Origin: Desulfovibrio sp. | GTDB taxonomy: Bacteria; Desulfobacterota; Desulfovibrionia; Desulfovibrionales; Desulfovibrionaceae | Assembly (NCBI GenBank): GCA_009773975.1 | Contig: VSMX01000009.1 | Span: forward strand, 1 to 25,946 | Reading direction: 5' to 3' | Length of the DNA stretch: 25,946 bases | In this document: one piece after another, positions 14,557 through 22,371 of the stretch | How the letters are laid out: every line of letters starts with the position of its first letter | Position numbering within the stretch: the first letter of the stretch is position 1 | Notes under the pieces: generated by a model | What the model was told of the DNA's origin: nothing | Database searches by the model: none | What the model saw: only the letters and a program-made list of their open reading frames with translations | Made by a program: the position numbers and the translations under genes

Positions 14557-15012
14557 ATGCGCGCATCATCCATCCGCAAGGCCCTGCCGCAAGACGAAAA
14601 GGCCATTCGCGAAATAGCCGAAGCCGCATACGGCATTTATCTGGAGAGAATGGACAAAAAGCCAGCGCCCATGCTGGAAGACTACGCAGCGCGCATAGCC
14701 GCCGGCCAGGCATACGCGCTGGATGACGGCAAGTGCGTCCAGGCCTTCATGGTGCTTGTTCCGCAAGACGGCGAGACCATGCTTCTGGACAATATCGCGG
14801 TGCGACCGCAATGCCAGAAATCCGGCTACGGCATGGCCCTGATGTCCCGGGCCGAACACATTGCCAGGGATGCAGGCAAAAAATGGATAATCCTTTACAC
14901 CAATGAGGCCATGCACGAAAACCTGGCCTGGTATCCGCGTCTTGGCTATGAGGACTTTGAACACAGAACGGAAAACGGCTACAGGCGGGTGTATTTTCGC
15001 AAGGCCCTGTAA
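14557..15012 (+). CDS. GNAT-family N-acetyltransferase
   Basis: This 151-aa protein has the GNAT acetyl-CoA-binding core: beta strand LLDNIAVRP followed by the pyrophosphate loop QCQKSGYGMAL and helix. The C-terminal half (ENLAWYPRLGYEDFEHR) matches the NxxxxxFYxxxGF pattern of the family. The acceptor substrate cannot be predicted. It starts 17 bp after the porin stop, with only a weak ribosome-binding site, so it may be carried on the same message. A link to choline use is not evident. Confidence 0.85.
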   Translation: MRASSIRKALPQDEKAIREIAEAAYGIYLERMDKKPAPMLEDYAARIAAGQAYALDDGKCVQAFMVLVPQDGETMLLDNIAVRPQCQKSGYGMALMSRAEHIARDAGKKWIILYTNEAMHENLAWYPRLGYEDFEHRTENGYRRVYFRKAL

Positions 15013-15034
15013 AGCCGTCTGAAGCGCATGAAAT

Positions 15035-15102
15035 CAAGCAGGGAGGAGCCTCGCGGCTCCTTCCCTCTCACACCGCCGTGCATGCTCATCGCATACGGCG
15101 GT
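15035..15102 (-). other. Possible group II intron 3'-end remnant (domain V/VI-like hairpins)
   Basis: On the minus strand a hairpin with arms ACCGCCGT and ACGGCGGT (15102-15072) is followed by GTGTGAGAGGG, a second long hairpin and CTTGAT. This order and the bases GGTGTGAGAGG resemble the last 70 bases of many bacterial group II introns. No reverse transcriptase frame lies upstream, and the expected bulged adenosine of domain VI appears to be G. It is at best a decayed fragment; the assignment rests on remembered similarity. Confidence 0.4.
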
Positions 15103-15306
15103 TTCCTTGTCTGCTCATCTTCCTGGCCGCCAGAGGCGCCGGCAGTGCGCAGAATCTTCTGCAAAAAAACATGGCATGATTGGCGTGCAAGTTAACCCCC
15201 AGCCCAGGATGGGCAGCCGCGGAAATTGCGAGAGGAAAAAAGCCCGTCATTTTGGGCGAGGGATAAGATTTTGGATGGAAAATATGCAGAAACGCATGAT
15301 TTGAAA

Positions 15307-15387
15307 GGGCCAGGCACCCGGCAAGTTCTGCTGCCGCTGCTTTCTTTCGAACCTGACGGGGTTCACAGGCTTGCCGCCGCCCGGCCC
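15307..15387 (-). ncRNA. ffs: Signal recognition particle RNA (4.5S type)
   Basis: The minus strand carries the conserved SRP domain IV: GTCAGG, stem TTC/GAA with a GAAA tetraloop, then AGCAG, preceded by GTGAACC. This matches the Ffh-binding loop of E. coli 4.5S RNA (GUCAGG...GGAA...AGCAG). The ends pair over the length of the molecule: GGGCC with GGCCC and GCAAG with CTTGC. The RNA pairs with Ffh to target nascent membrane proteins. At about 81 bases it is on the short side for small bacterial SRP RNAs, and exact ends may differ by a few bases. Confidence 0.92.
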
Positions 15388-15393
15388 GCAGAG

Positions 15394-15422
15394 AATTTGG
15401 CACAGCATGGGGCGGCTGTCAA
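15394..15422 (-). promoter_or_regulatory. Sigma-70 promoter of ffs
   Basis: A perfect TTGACA (15422-15417) is followed after 17 bases by CAAATT (15399-15394, 3 of 6 matches). The predicted start seven bases on is the first G of the terminal GGGCC of the SRP RNA at 15387, which supports both calls. Confidence 0.65.
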
Positions 15423-15509
15423 ATGGATTTTCTTTTTTACAACGGAATTTACGAAGTTTTTATTGCTTTTCCTGCCCGGATCACGTCAAGGCCGACTAAA
15501 GGAGCGCGC

Positions 15510-15555
15510 GAGAATATCTCGAGGCAAACTTGCTTTGCCGTCAAGAGACATTCTC
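15510..15555. repeat. Long imperfect hairpin
   Basis: GAGAATATCTC and GAGGCAAA on the left pair with TTTGCC and GAGACATTCTC on the right, with a few unpaired bases. It lies about 120 bases upstream of ffs. It could be an intergenic palindromic repeat; no function is visible. Confidence 0.6.
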
Positions 15556-15661
15556 ATGCGCAAAATGCCATAGCTTGCCTCCGCGCACAACCTGCCGCCT
15601 GTGCATCTTTGCGCAGGGTTTCCGGGTGAAATGGAGCTTTTCGCCATTTTCGTCTTTCGGG

Positions 15662-15681
15662 CGGTCTCCCTCTGCAGACCG
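15662..15681 (-). terminator. Hairpin just after the dehydrogenase stop
   Basis: CGGTCT and AGACCG (15662-15667 and 15676-15681) enclose eight bases, starting three bases after the TAA of the dehydrogenase gene. No T-run follows on the minus strand, so it is a weak terminator candidate. Confidence 0.35.
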
Positions 15682-15684
15682 GTT

Positions 15685-16641
15685 TTACACAACACTGTTT
15701 TTCAGATCTCCAGCCGCGAAAGAGCGAATATTTTCGGCCATGATGTCGATAATGCGCTGACGCGCGCTTTTGGTGGCCCAGGCCATGTGCGGGGTGATAA
15801 AGGCATTGGGCGCGGAAAGCAGCGGATTTGTGGCCGCGGGCGGCTCGATTGAAAGCACATCGGCTCCATATCCGCCAAGCTGCCCGGATTTGAGCGCGGC
15901 CGCGACCGCTTCTTCATCGACAAGGCCGCCGCGGGCCGTGTTGATGACAATAACGCCCCGCTTCATTGCAGCCATGTTTTTGTCATTGATGATTTTGTCG
16001 GTTTCTGGCGTGAGCGGGCAATGCAGGGAAATAACATCAGCCCTCGCAAAGATATCGTCCGTGGAGGCAAAAGTATATGCCTGCGCGGCTGTGGAGGCTT
16101 TTTTTGTGCGGCTTGCGGCCAGCACTTCCATGCCCAGGGCATTTGCAAGACGGCCCGTGGCCTGGCCGATTGCGCCAAAACCTATTATGCCCATTGTCAG
16201 CCCGGAAAGGCAAATCGGCGTTTTCTGCCAGTAACACCACTGGCCGCGCCTTTGCCATTCGCCCTGGCGCACGCTTTGGGCTTCCTGGCCGACATTGTTG
16301 CAGATTTCCAGAAGCAGCGCGAGCGCATGTTGGGCAACGTCGGCAACGCCATAGCCCGGCACATTGCAGACGCTGACGCCGGCTTCGCGAATGGCCTGCA
16401 AATCGAGATTGTTGGTGCCTGTGGCCAGCACTCCGATCAATTTGCAGGCCGAAAGCATGGCAAGATCGGGAGCCATGATTTTCACCTTGTTGACCAGGAC
16501 AACATCCGCGTCCATTACCCTTTCCGCAAAATCCGCAGGATCGGTATCGGGATAAACGGTCAATTCGCCAAGCCTTGCAAGCGCCTCCCAGGCAACATCG
16601 CCGGGATTCAGGGTTTCCCCGTCAAGAACGACTATTTTCAT
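15685..16641 (-). CDS. D-isomer specific 2-hydroxyacid dehydrogenase (glycerate/hydroxypyruvate type)
   Basis: This 318-aa protein is a full-length D-2-hydroxyacid dehydrogenase that interconverts 2-oxoacids and D-2-hydroxyacids with NAD(P)H. It shows the dinucleotide motif MGIIGFGAIGQATG, the catalytic Arg in INTARGGLVDEEAV, the Glu in SIEPP and the catalytic His in TPHMAWAT. Overall it resembles glycerate dehydrogenase (HprA-like) more than lactate or phosphoglycerate enzymes; there is no ACT domain. The ATG at 16641 follows GGGAG. A 15-codon frame from the 41-bp repeat (16685-16638) ends in a TGA that overlaps this ATG. Confidence 0.88.
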   Translation of the reverse strand: MKIVVLDGETLNPGDVAWEALARLGELTVYPDTDPADFAERVMDADVVLVNKVKIMAPDLAMLSACKLIGVLATGTNNLDLQAIREAGVSVCNVPGYGVADVAQHALALLLEICNNVGQEAQSVRQGEWQRRGQWCYWQKTPICLSGLTMGIIGFGAIGQATGRLANALGMEVLAASRTKKASTAAQAYTFASTDDIFARADVISLHCPLTPETDKIINDKNMAAMKRGVIVINTARGGLVDEEAVAAALKSGQLGGYGADVLSIEPPAATNPLLSAPNAFITPHMAWATKSARQRIIDIMAENIRSFAAGDLKNSVV

Positions 16642-16685
16642 ATCCGCACTCCCATAACATTTTCATTCATTTGCGCTGCCGTCAT
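16638..16685 (-). CDS. Possible 15-codon leader frame (MTAAQMNENVMGVRI)
   Basis: An ATG within the 41-bp repeat opens a 15-codon frame whose TGA stop overlaps the dehydrogenase ATG as ATGA. The first seven residues, MTAAQMN, recur in the repeat copy upstream of cutD. There is no clear ribosome-binding site, so translation is speculative. Confidence 0.2.
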   Translation of the reverse strand: MTAAQMNENVMGVRI

Positions 16686-16704
16686 TTCAGCCGCAGGCAA
16701 GCTG
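16664..16704 (-). repeat. 41-bp dispersed repeat, copy 2
   Basis: It matches 1474-1514 at 40 of 41 bases; the single difference is at 16676. It lies 22 bases upstream of the dehydrogenase start. The related string GCTGCGCAAATGG on the minus strand at 16729-16717 may be part of another copy. Confidence 0.85.
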
Positions 16705-16913
16705 CTGCTTCATTGGTTATGCTGTCCATTTGCGCAGCAAAGCTGGCAACGCAAACGTCCCTGCGGGACGGCCCTGGCCGGCGCGGGTGCATGCTGCCGC
16801 AGCCACCGGCGCGTTTGCCCGATTTCATTACGCAGACGCTCTATTCTGATGAATCATGGCGAATTTAACCGCTTATCCTGAAAAACCTTGCCCATGATGG
16901 AATTAGTGAGAAT

Positions 16914-16931
16914 TTACCAAATCATCGGTAA
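16914..16931. promoter_or_regulatory. Palindrome TTACC-N8-GGTAA, operator-like
   Basis: A symmetric 18-base site of operator size. A related palindrome, TACCG-N7-CGGTA, follows at 16961-16977. No regulator gene is adjacent. Confidence 0.3.
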
Positions 16932-17029
16932 AGATTACCTGATTTTTCATGCAAGGCCAATACCGTGAGATGCGGTAAAAACAGATCGTAATGCCGTAAT
17001 GTCCAGATTGCATGAGACATTCGGAGGAG

Positions 17030-17281
17030 TTACGCAAAAATGGTCAATTGGCCTGTAAAGCTGTCTTCGTCGTCCCCGGAGCAGCTGCCAACACGCAAGC
17101 TGATATCGGCCTGGCCGCCGGCAACCAGCCTTGCGTCACTGGCTTGCATCGGCAGGCGCTGCGCCGTCATGGAAAAGGCGCAGATTGCCGGAAGCGGCCT
17201 GAGCGTCAATCGACGAAAGGATTGGGCATCTTCAATGCCGCTGGCATTGAAAGTAACGTCTGACCCTGATGCAGCCTTAAA
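17030..17281 (-). pseudogene. Possible 3' remnant of an unknown gene
   Basis: The minus strand is open for 83 codons from just after a stop at 17284-17282 to TAA at 17032-17030, with no ATG or GTG near its beginning. Its codon use (GCC, GGC, CTG, CAG) resembles real genes here. The peptide includes VTFNASGIEDAQSFRRLTL and ends in DSFTGQLTIFA. I do not recognise it. It may be a gene that has lost its 5' end, or chance. Confidence 0.25.
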
Positions 17282-17317
17282 TTATAAAAAATGCTCCTGC
17301 TTGAAATTATTGTCAAA

Positions 17318-17346
17318 TTGCCAAAATTGCGTTTGGGGCCTATATT
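17318..17346 (+). promoter_or_regulatory. Sigma-70 promoter of the M16 protease gene
   Basis: TTGCCA (17318-17323) and TATATT (17341-17346) are separated by 17 bases. Transcription would start near 17353, about 50 bases before the ATG. Confidence 0.65.
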
Positions 17347-17403
17347 GGCGTCATCCAAGTACATAATTCGCAATTAATCTTTCCGGAATACAGGGGTAAT
17401 AAT

Positions 17404-20322
17404 ATGTTGAAACATGGCTTTGAGCTTGTTGAAGAACGCAAAATGCCGGAAGTTGACGGCACGGCGCGCTTCTGGCGCCACCGGAAAACCGGCGCGCAGC
17501 TGCTTTCCGTCTGCAATGGCGATGAAAACAAGTGCTTTGGCGTTTCATTCTGCACGCCGCCCACCGATTCCACGGGCATTGCCCACATACTCGAACATTC
17601 CGTGCTTTGCGGCTCAAAAAAATATCCCGTAAAAGAGCCTTTCGCGGAGCTTCTCAAGGGTTCTTTGCAAACCTTTCTCAATGCCTTCACCTTTCCGGAC
17701 AAGACATGCTATCCCGTGGCCAGCGCAAACCTGCGGGATTTTTACAACCTGATCGACGTTTACCTGGACGCCGTTTTTTATCCCCTGCTCACGGAAGACA
17801 CCTTCCGCCAGGAGGGCTGGCATGTGGATGCCGAAAACGTGGAGGACAAGCCGGTTTTCAGGGGCGTTGTCTATAACGAGATGAAGGGCGTCTATTCATC
17901 GCCGGATTCCGTTCTTGCGGAGCAAAGCCAGCAGGCCATGTTCCCGGACAACCTTTACAGCCTTGATTCCGGCGGCAATCCGGAAGATATCCCCAACCTG
18001 ACCTACCAGGCCTTTGTCGATTTTCACAGGCGCTACTACCAGCCCGGCAACGCCCGCTTTTTCTTCTGGGGCGATGACGACGAGGACGCCCGCCTTGAGC
18101 GCCTCGCGCGCGAGCTCGACAAACTGGAAAGCCAGGAGCCGCCAGCGCCCATTCCCCTGCAAAAGCCCTTCGCCGAACAGCGTTTTCTTGAAGTGCCCTA
18201 CGCCGCCGCGGAAGGCCGGGACAAGGCATCCTTTACCCTCAACTGGCTTTTGCCGGAGCGCGGCGACATTGCCCGGGCCATCAAGCTTGATATGCTGGAA
18301 CACATTCTCGAGGGGCTGCCCGGATCCCCCCTTCGGCGCGCCCTGATTGAATCCGGCCTGGGGGAAGACACGGCAGGCTGCGGCCTGGAAGGCGATTTGC
18401 GCCAGATGTACTATTCCACCGGCCTCAAGAATATTGACCCCGCCGCCGTGCCCCGGGCGCGCGAACTCATCTTCGGGGTGCTGCGCGATCTGTCGGAAAA
18501 AGGCATAGACCCGGCCGCAGTGGAAGCTTCTGTCAACACCATCGAGTTTGCCCTGCGCGAAAACAATACCGGTCGTTTTCCACGCGGCATAGCGGCCATG
18601 GTCCAGGCCCTTTCCACCTGGCTTTATGGCTGCGACCCGCTGGCGGCCCTTTCCTGGGAAGGGCCGCTCAAGCAGATCAAGGACGACATGGCGGCCGGAA
18701 AAAAAATATTTGAAGACGCCATCCGCGAATATTTTCTGGAAAACAGAAGCCTGGCCCAGGTTACCCTGCTGCCGGACGACAAATTGGCGGCCGCCCGCGA
18801 GAAGGGCGAAAAATGCCGTCTGGCCGCGCTTTGGGAGGAGGCCGGCGTCCAGGGCCGCGAAAAACTGGTTTCCGAAACCGCGCGCCTGCGCGATCTCCAG
18901 TCCAGAGAGGATTCCCCCGAGGCCCTGGCCACCATTCCGGCCCTGAGCGTGGCGGATCTGCCCCGCAAGATCACCCGCATTCCCATCCAGGTCGAGAAAG
19001 ACGAACAGACCTTTATTTTTCACGACCTGCCCACCCGCGGAATTGCCTACACGGCCATGCTCATGCCCGTAAAGCGCATTCCGGCGCGGCTCTTGCCCAT
19101 GCTGCCGCTTTTTTGCCGCGCGTTCTCCGAAACCGGCACCCGCAAGAGCGACTTCGCCTCATTCGGAATGCGCATGGCGGCCAAAACAGGCGGAATAGGC
19201 GCGGCCACCACCCTTGGCGAAACATTTTCGGGCCGCCAGGCCTATTGCTGGCTATCCATTGCCGGCAAGGCCGTTTACGACAAGCTGGAGGACTTTTTCA
19301 ATCTTGTGGGCGAGCTTTTGCTTGAGCCGCAGGACAAGCCCCAAATTCTCGCGGAACGGCTCCTGCAAATGGCCCTGGAGGACAAGGCCCGCCTGGAATA
19401 TGGCCTGCAGGCCGCGGGCCATGCCACAGTGGCCATGCGCCTGCGTGCCCGCTATACCGGCCTTGGCGCGATCAGCGAGATGCTGGGCGGAGTGACCGCG
19501 CTGCAGTATTTGCGCGATTTGACAGACCGGCTCATGAAAAATCCCGAAAGCGTACTCGCCGATTATGATTTGCTGCGCCGCTGCCTGATTTCGGCCGATG
19601 GCGCAATTTTTGACTGCGTGGGCAATGAAACTGGCAATGCAGCCGCCAGAAAATGCGCGGCCGAACTTTTTGCGCAGCTGCCAAAGACCCCCCTGGCCGA
19701 AGGCGAAGCCATCGACGAAATCGCGCCAATCCGGCCGGCCAATCCTGGCGAGGCCTGGATTACGCCAGCCCAGGTCAACTATGTGGGCCTGGCGGCCAAT
19801 CTTTACGACATGGGCTACAAGTACAAGGGGTCGGCAAGCGTGATCATGCGCTGGCTGCGCATGGGCCGTTTGTGGGAGGAAGTGCGAATGCGCCAGGGCG
19901 CGTACGGCGTTTCTGCCAGCCTTGACCGCATTGGCGGCACCATGCTGATGACCTCATACCGCGATCCCGGAGTTGACGGCACCCTTGCCTCCTACAAGGG
20001 CACCGCGGAATACCTGCGCAATTTCACGCCCACAAAAGCGCAGCTTTCCCAGGCAATCATCGGCTGCATCGGCGATATCGACGCCTATATGCTGCCGGAC
20101 GCCAAAGGCGCCAGGGCGCTGACCCAGTGGCTGAGCGGCAGAAGCGACGAAAGCCGCCAGCAAGCGCGCGACGAAATCCTCTCCACGACCGCCGCCGATT
20201 TTCGCGAGTTTGCGGATGTTATAGCTGCCGCCGTGGAAAATCCCTCGATCTGCGTCCTCGGCGGGGAAAAAGCCGCCCGGGCTGCCGCCGCGCACGGCTG
20301 GAGCGAGAACAATTTGTTGTAA
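17404..20322 (+). CDS. M16C-family zinc metalloprotease (presequence protease-like)
   Basis: This 972-aa protein is a two-half clamshell peptidase that degrades short peptides. The inverted zinc motif HILEH is at 61-65 and the third ligand is probably Glu159 in VVYNEMKGVYSS. The segment LKGSLQTFLNAFTFPDKTCYPVAS is characteristic of PreP/Cym1-type enzymes, and the length matches the single-chain M16C members. The C-terminal half (LRMGRLWEEVRMRQGAYG) holds the conserved substrate-clamp region. No signal peptide is present, so it is cytoplasmic. AGGGG precedes the ATG. It is the first gene of a rightward cluster. Confidence 0.93.
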   Translation: MLKHGFELVEERKMPEVDGTARFWRHRKTGAQLLSVCNGDENKCFGVSFCTPPTDSTGIAHILEHSVLCGSKKYPVKEPFAELLKGSLQTFLNAFTFPDKTCYPVASANLRDFYNLIDVYLDAVFYPLLTEDTFRQEGWHVDAENVEDKPVFRGVVYNEMKGVYSSPDSVLAEQSQQAMFPDNLYSLDSGGNPEDIPNLTYQAFVDFHRRYYQPGNARFFFWGDDDEDARLERLARELDKLESQEPPAPIPLQKPFAEQRFLEVPYAAAEGRDKASFTLNWLLPERGDIARAIKLDMLEHILEGLPGSPLRRALIESGLGEDTAGCGLEGDLRQMYYSTGLKNIDPAAVPRARELIFGVLRDLSEKGIDPAAVEASVNTIEFALRENNTGRFPRGIAAMVQALSTWLYGCDPLAALSWEGPLKQIKDDMAAGKKIFEDAIREYFLENRSLAQVTLLPDDKLAAAREKGEKCRLAALWEEAGVQGREKLVSETARLRDLQSREDSPEALATIPALSVADLPRKITRIPIQVEKDEQTFIFHDLPTRGIAYTAMLMPVKRIPARLLPMLPLFCRAFSETGTRKSDFASFGMRMAAKTGGIGAATTLGETFSGRQAYCWLSIAGKAVYDKLEDFFNLVGELLLEPQDKPQILAERLLQMALEDKARLEYGLQAAGHATVAMRLRARYTGLGAISEMLGGVTALQYLRDLTDRLMKNPESVLADYDLLRRCLISADGAIFDCVGNETGNAAARKCAAELFAQLPKTPLAEGEAIDEIAPIRPANPGEAWITPAQVNYVGLAANLYDMGYKYKGSASVIMRWLRMGRLWEEVRMRQGAYGVSASLDRIGGTMLMTSYRDPGVDGTLASYKGTAEYLRNFTPTKAQLSQAIIGCIGDIDAYMLPDAKGARALTQWLSGRSDESRQQARDEILSTTAADFREFADVIAAAVENPSICVLGGEKAARAAAAHGWSENNLL

Positions 20323-20351
20323 TCAGGGCAATTGCATGATTAAATTGCAGG

Positions 20352-20374
20352 GAAGCGGGGGGCGCCCCCGCTTC
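20352..20374 (+). terminator. GC-rich hairpin between protease and DHH genes
   Basis: GAAGCGGGGG pairs perfectly with CCCCCGCTTC around a three-base loop. No T-run follows, so it may stabilise or pause the transcript rather than end it. The DHH gene begins 29 bases later. Confidence 0.45.
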
Positions 20375-20402
20375 AATGAAGCCGCGCGCTCCGGGAGGAA
20401 GC

Positions 20403-21455
20403 ATGGCGCAAAATGCCGAAAAAATCCTTGCTTTCAGGCAATGGCGGCAAAATATTGTTCGCGACAGCCGCTGGGCGGTCATGATCAATGCCGACCCGGA
20501 CGCCCTGGCATCCGCATTGGCTCTCAAGCGTCTGATGCACAGCCGGACGAGCTCGGTTGACATAATGCGCATCAATGAAATCACAAGGCCGGACAACCTG
20601 GCCATGGTTCGCTACCTGCGTATTCCGGCAAAGCCGTGGCAACCGGAAAAAGCCGGGGTTTACGATCACTTTGCGATGGTCGATTCCCAGCCGGCCCATA
20701 ATCCCGCCTTTGGCAACCTGGTCTATGACCTGGTTATCGACCATCATCCGCGTACGGACCTGACAGGCCGGCTTGAACCTGACGCCTTTGTTGACATTCG
20801 CCTGGATGTCGGCGCAACCAGCAGCATGATGACCCGTTTGCTCCAGGCCCTGCGCCTGAGACCGGGGCCCCTGCTTGCCACAGCCCTGCTCTATGGCATT
20901 CGCACAGATACCGGAACTTTCGAACGCAGCGGCAGCGAAGAGGATTTGCGGGCCTATCAATGGCTTTCGCATCATGCGGACAACAATCTTCTGCGGCGCA
21001 TCAGCAGAAGCGAATACCTGCGTTCCTGGCTGCCTTTTTTCTCACGCGCTTTTCGCAGCCTCACGGATTGTGGGGCTGGCGGGGCATACGCCTCGCTCAA
21101 CGAAATCAAGAGCGCCGATCTGCTCGTTTCTGTCGCGGATTTCTTCACCAAGGTCCATGGTCTCAAATGGATTGCCGTAAGCGGCATTGTGGGCAAGACT
21201 GTCATTGTCATCTTTCGCTGCGACGGCAGCCGCGATATAGGCCGTTTTGCCGATGCCTGTTTTTATGACGTGGGCACGGCCGGCGGCCACCGCAACATGG
21301 GCCGCGCCGAATTTCCCCTTTCCGCTGTGCCGGAAGGCGTCAAGCCGGCGGATTTCATCTACAGGAGGCTCAGGACCAGGAAGCTGCGGCCCAAAACCCA
21401 GTTTGCGCAAACCATGGCCATTCCCATGCCATCCGCGCCGGCAGGAGCGGCATAA
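20403..21455 (+). CDS. DHH-family phosphoesterase (NrnA / RecJ-like)
   Basis: This 350-aa protein has the DHH-DHHA1 architecture of phosphoesterases that degrade nanoRNA, pAp or cyclic dinucleotide products. Metal-binding motifs are NADPDALASA (about 29-38), VIDHHP (DHH at 113-115) and GIRTDTGTF. The DHHA1 substrate motif reads GTAGGHRNMGRAEF. The first motif has NADPD where many members have HxxPDxD, so one ligand is changed from His to Asn. I chose the ATG at 20403 because GGGAGGA precedes it; an upstream in-frame ATG at 20376 lies within the hairpin region. The exact substrate is not predictable. Confidence 0.88.
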   Translation: MAQNAEKILAFRQWRQNIVRDSRWAVMINADPDALASALALKRLMHSRTSSVDIMRINEITRPDNLAMVRYLRIPAKPWQPEKAGVYDHFAMVDSQPAHNPAFGNLVYDLVIDHHPRTDLTGRLEPDAFVDIRLDVGATSSMMTRLLQALRLRPGPLLATALLYGIRTDTGTFERSGSEEDLRAYQWLSHHADNNLLRRISRSEYLRSWLPFFSRAFRSLTDCGAGGAYASLNEIKSADLLVSVADFFTKVHGLKWIAVSGIVGKTVIVIFRCDGSRDIGRFADACFYDVGTAGGHRNMGRAEFPLSAVPEGVKPADFIYRRLRTRKLRPKTQFAQTMAIPMPSAPAGAA

Positions 21456-21532
21456 ACTGCATGAAAAGGACAAAACAGGATGATCTGGCGCGCCATTGCG
21501 TGTCTGCCTCATTTTTATAAAATTAACCAGTC

Positions 21533-22348
21533 ATGGAAACACAAGAAAATTCTTTCGTAACTCCCGCCTGGCCGGAATGGCTTGAAAACTGCCGCTGCCC
21601 GGACGAGCTTTTTGCCGAAGCCTATGATACCTTGCCGGATTCTTTCAGGGCCGCGCTGAAAACAGCCATAGCCGCGGCCTTTTTTCATTTTGGCCAGAAC
21701 GATGCCACAACTGGCGCGCGCCTTGAAAATCCCTCCAAAGGCTTTCGGCGCCATTCCACAAGTTGCCCCGCGCCCTGGGCGCTGACAATTTTTGATGAAA
21801 ATTTCCATGCTCCCGCCAGGCTCATGGCCGCCTGCGTATTGCCGGCCCTTTGCGGCGTTCCGCTGCTTGGCGCCTGCTGCCTTGGCAAAAATCCCGCGCC
21901 AGAAAACCTGCTGGCCCTCGAGCTTTGCGGAGTGGAGGACACATTTTGCGTGGACGACAAGCTCGTTCAGGTTCTGATTTCGGAGATGGGCAAAGGGCGG
22001 ATCATGCTTTTGCATGGCGGCGACTGGAGCGGAATTGCGCATGCGGCAGCCGTGTTCAATCTGCCCTGCATGGCGGAACAGGCGCCCCCGCGGCTCTTTG
22101 TGGCCAATCCCGAAGCTTTTGACCTGGATGTGCTGGCAATGGCCCAGGGCACGAACAGGGTTGCGCTGACAACACGGCCGGAAGGCCGGATTGACGCTCT
22201 TTACCTGGAAAATCCCGCAAGCCCAGACCCGGAATTTGGCGAACATTCCCCGCTCACGCTTGGGCCCGGGCTTGAAGCATTCTGGCTATGGGCCGACCTG
22301 GCGCAGGATTTTTTCCGCGTTCGTCACCTTGCATTCGACACAATCTAA
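21533..22348 (+). CDS. Unrecognised 271-aa protein
   Basis: An open frame with codon use like its neighbours encodes a soluble protein with no signal peptide. It is rich in Cys, Ala and Leu, with a central segment FHAPARLMAACVLPALCGVP followed by LLGACCLG and a later MLLHGGDWSGIAHAAAV. The pattern faintly recalls the aldehyde or histidinol dehydrogenase fold, but no catalytic motif can be assigned. The start ATG at 21533 has no strong ribosome-binding site. It ends 23 bases before the EF-G gene, so the two are probably co-transcribed with rsmA. Confidence 0.7.
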   Translation: METQENSFVTPAWPEWLENCRCPDELFAEAYDTLPDSFRAALKTAIAAAFFHFGQNDATTGARLENPSKGFRRHSTSCPAPWALTIFDENFHAPARLMAACVLPALCGVPLLGACCLGKNPAPENLLALELCGVEDTFCVDDKLVQVLISEMGKGRIMLLHGGDWSGIAHAAAVFNLPCMAEQAPPRLFVANPEAFDLDVLAMAQGTNRVALTTRPEGRIDALYLENPASPDPEFGEHSPLTLGPGLEAFWLWADLAQDFFRVRHLAFDTI

Positions 22349-22371
22349 CTGGCGCAAGCGGAGGGGGATCA

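Larger units (their letters stand above)
15013..15684. other. Non-coding region carrying the SRP RNA gene and structured repeats
   Basis: This 672-base stretch has no convincing protein gene; short frames here are out of character with the neighbours. It contains a group II intron 3'-end-like structure (15035-15102), the SRP RNA gene (15307-15387) with its promoter, a long imperfect hairpin (15510-15555) and a small hairpin just after the dehydrogenase stop (15662-15681). Confidence 0.8.
16642..17403. other. Region without an intact gene between dehydrogenase and M16 protease
   Basis: These 762 bases hold the second copy of the 41-bp repeat (16664-16704), a partial further copy near 16717-16729, two TTACC-type palindromes (16914-16931 and 16961-16977), a start-less open frame on the minus strand (17281-17030) and the protease promoter (17318-17346). 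I see no tRNA. Confidence 0.75.

Noticed and set aside
15086..15403. A 105-codon minus-strand frame
   Set aside because: It overlaps the SRP RNA gene completely and shows no protein similarity.
17012..17366. Plus-strand frames of 83 and 108 codons before the M16 gene
   Set aside because: They have irregular codon use, one overlaps the protease promoter, and the minus strand of the same stretch looks more like former coding sequence.
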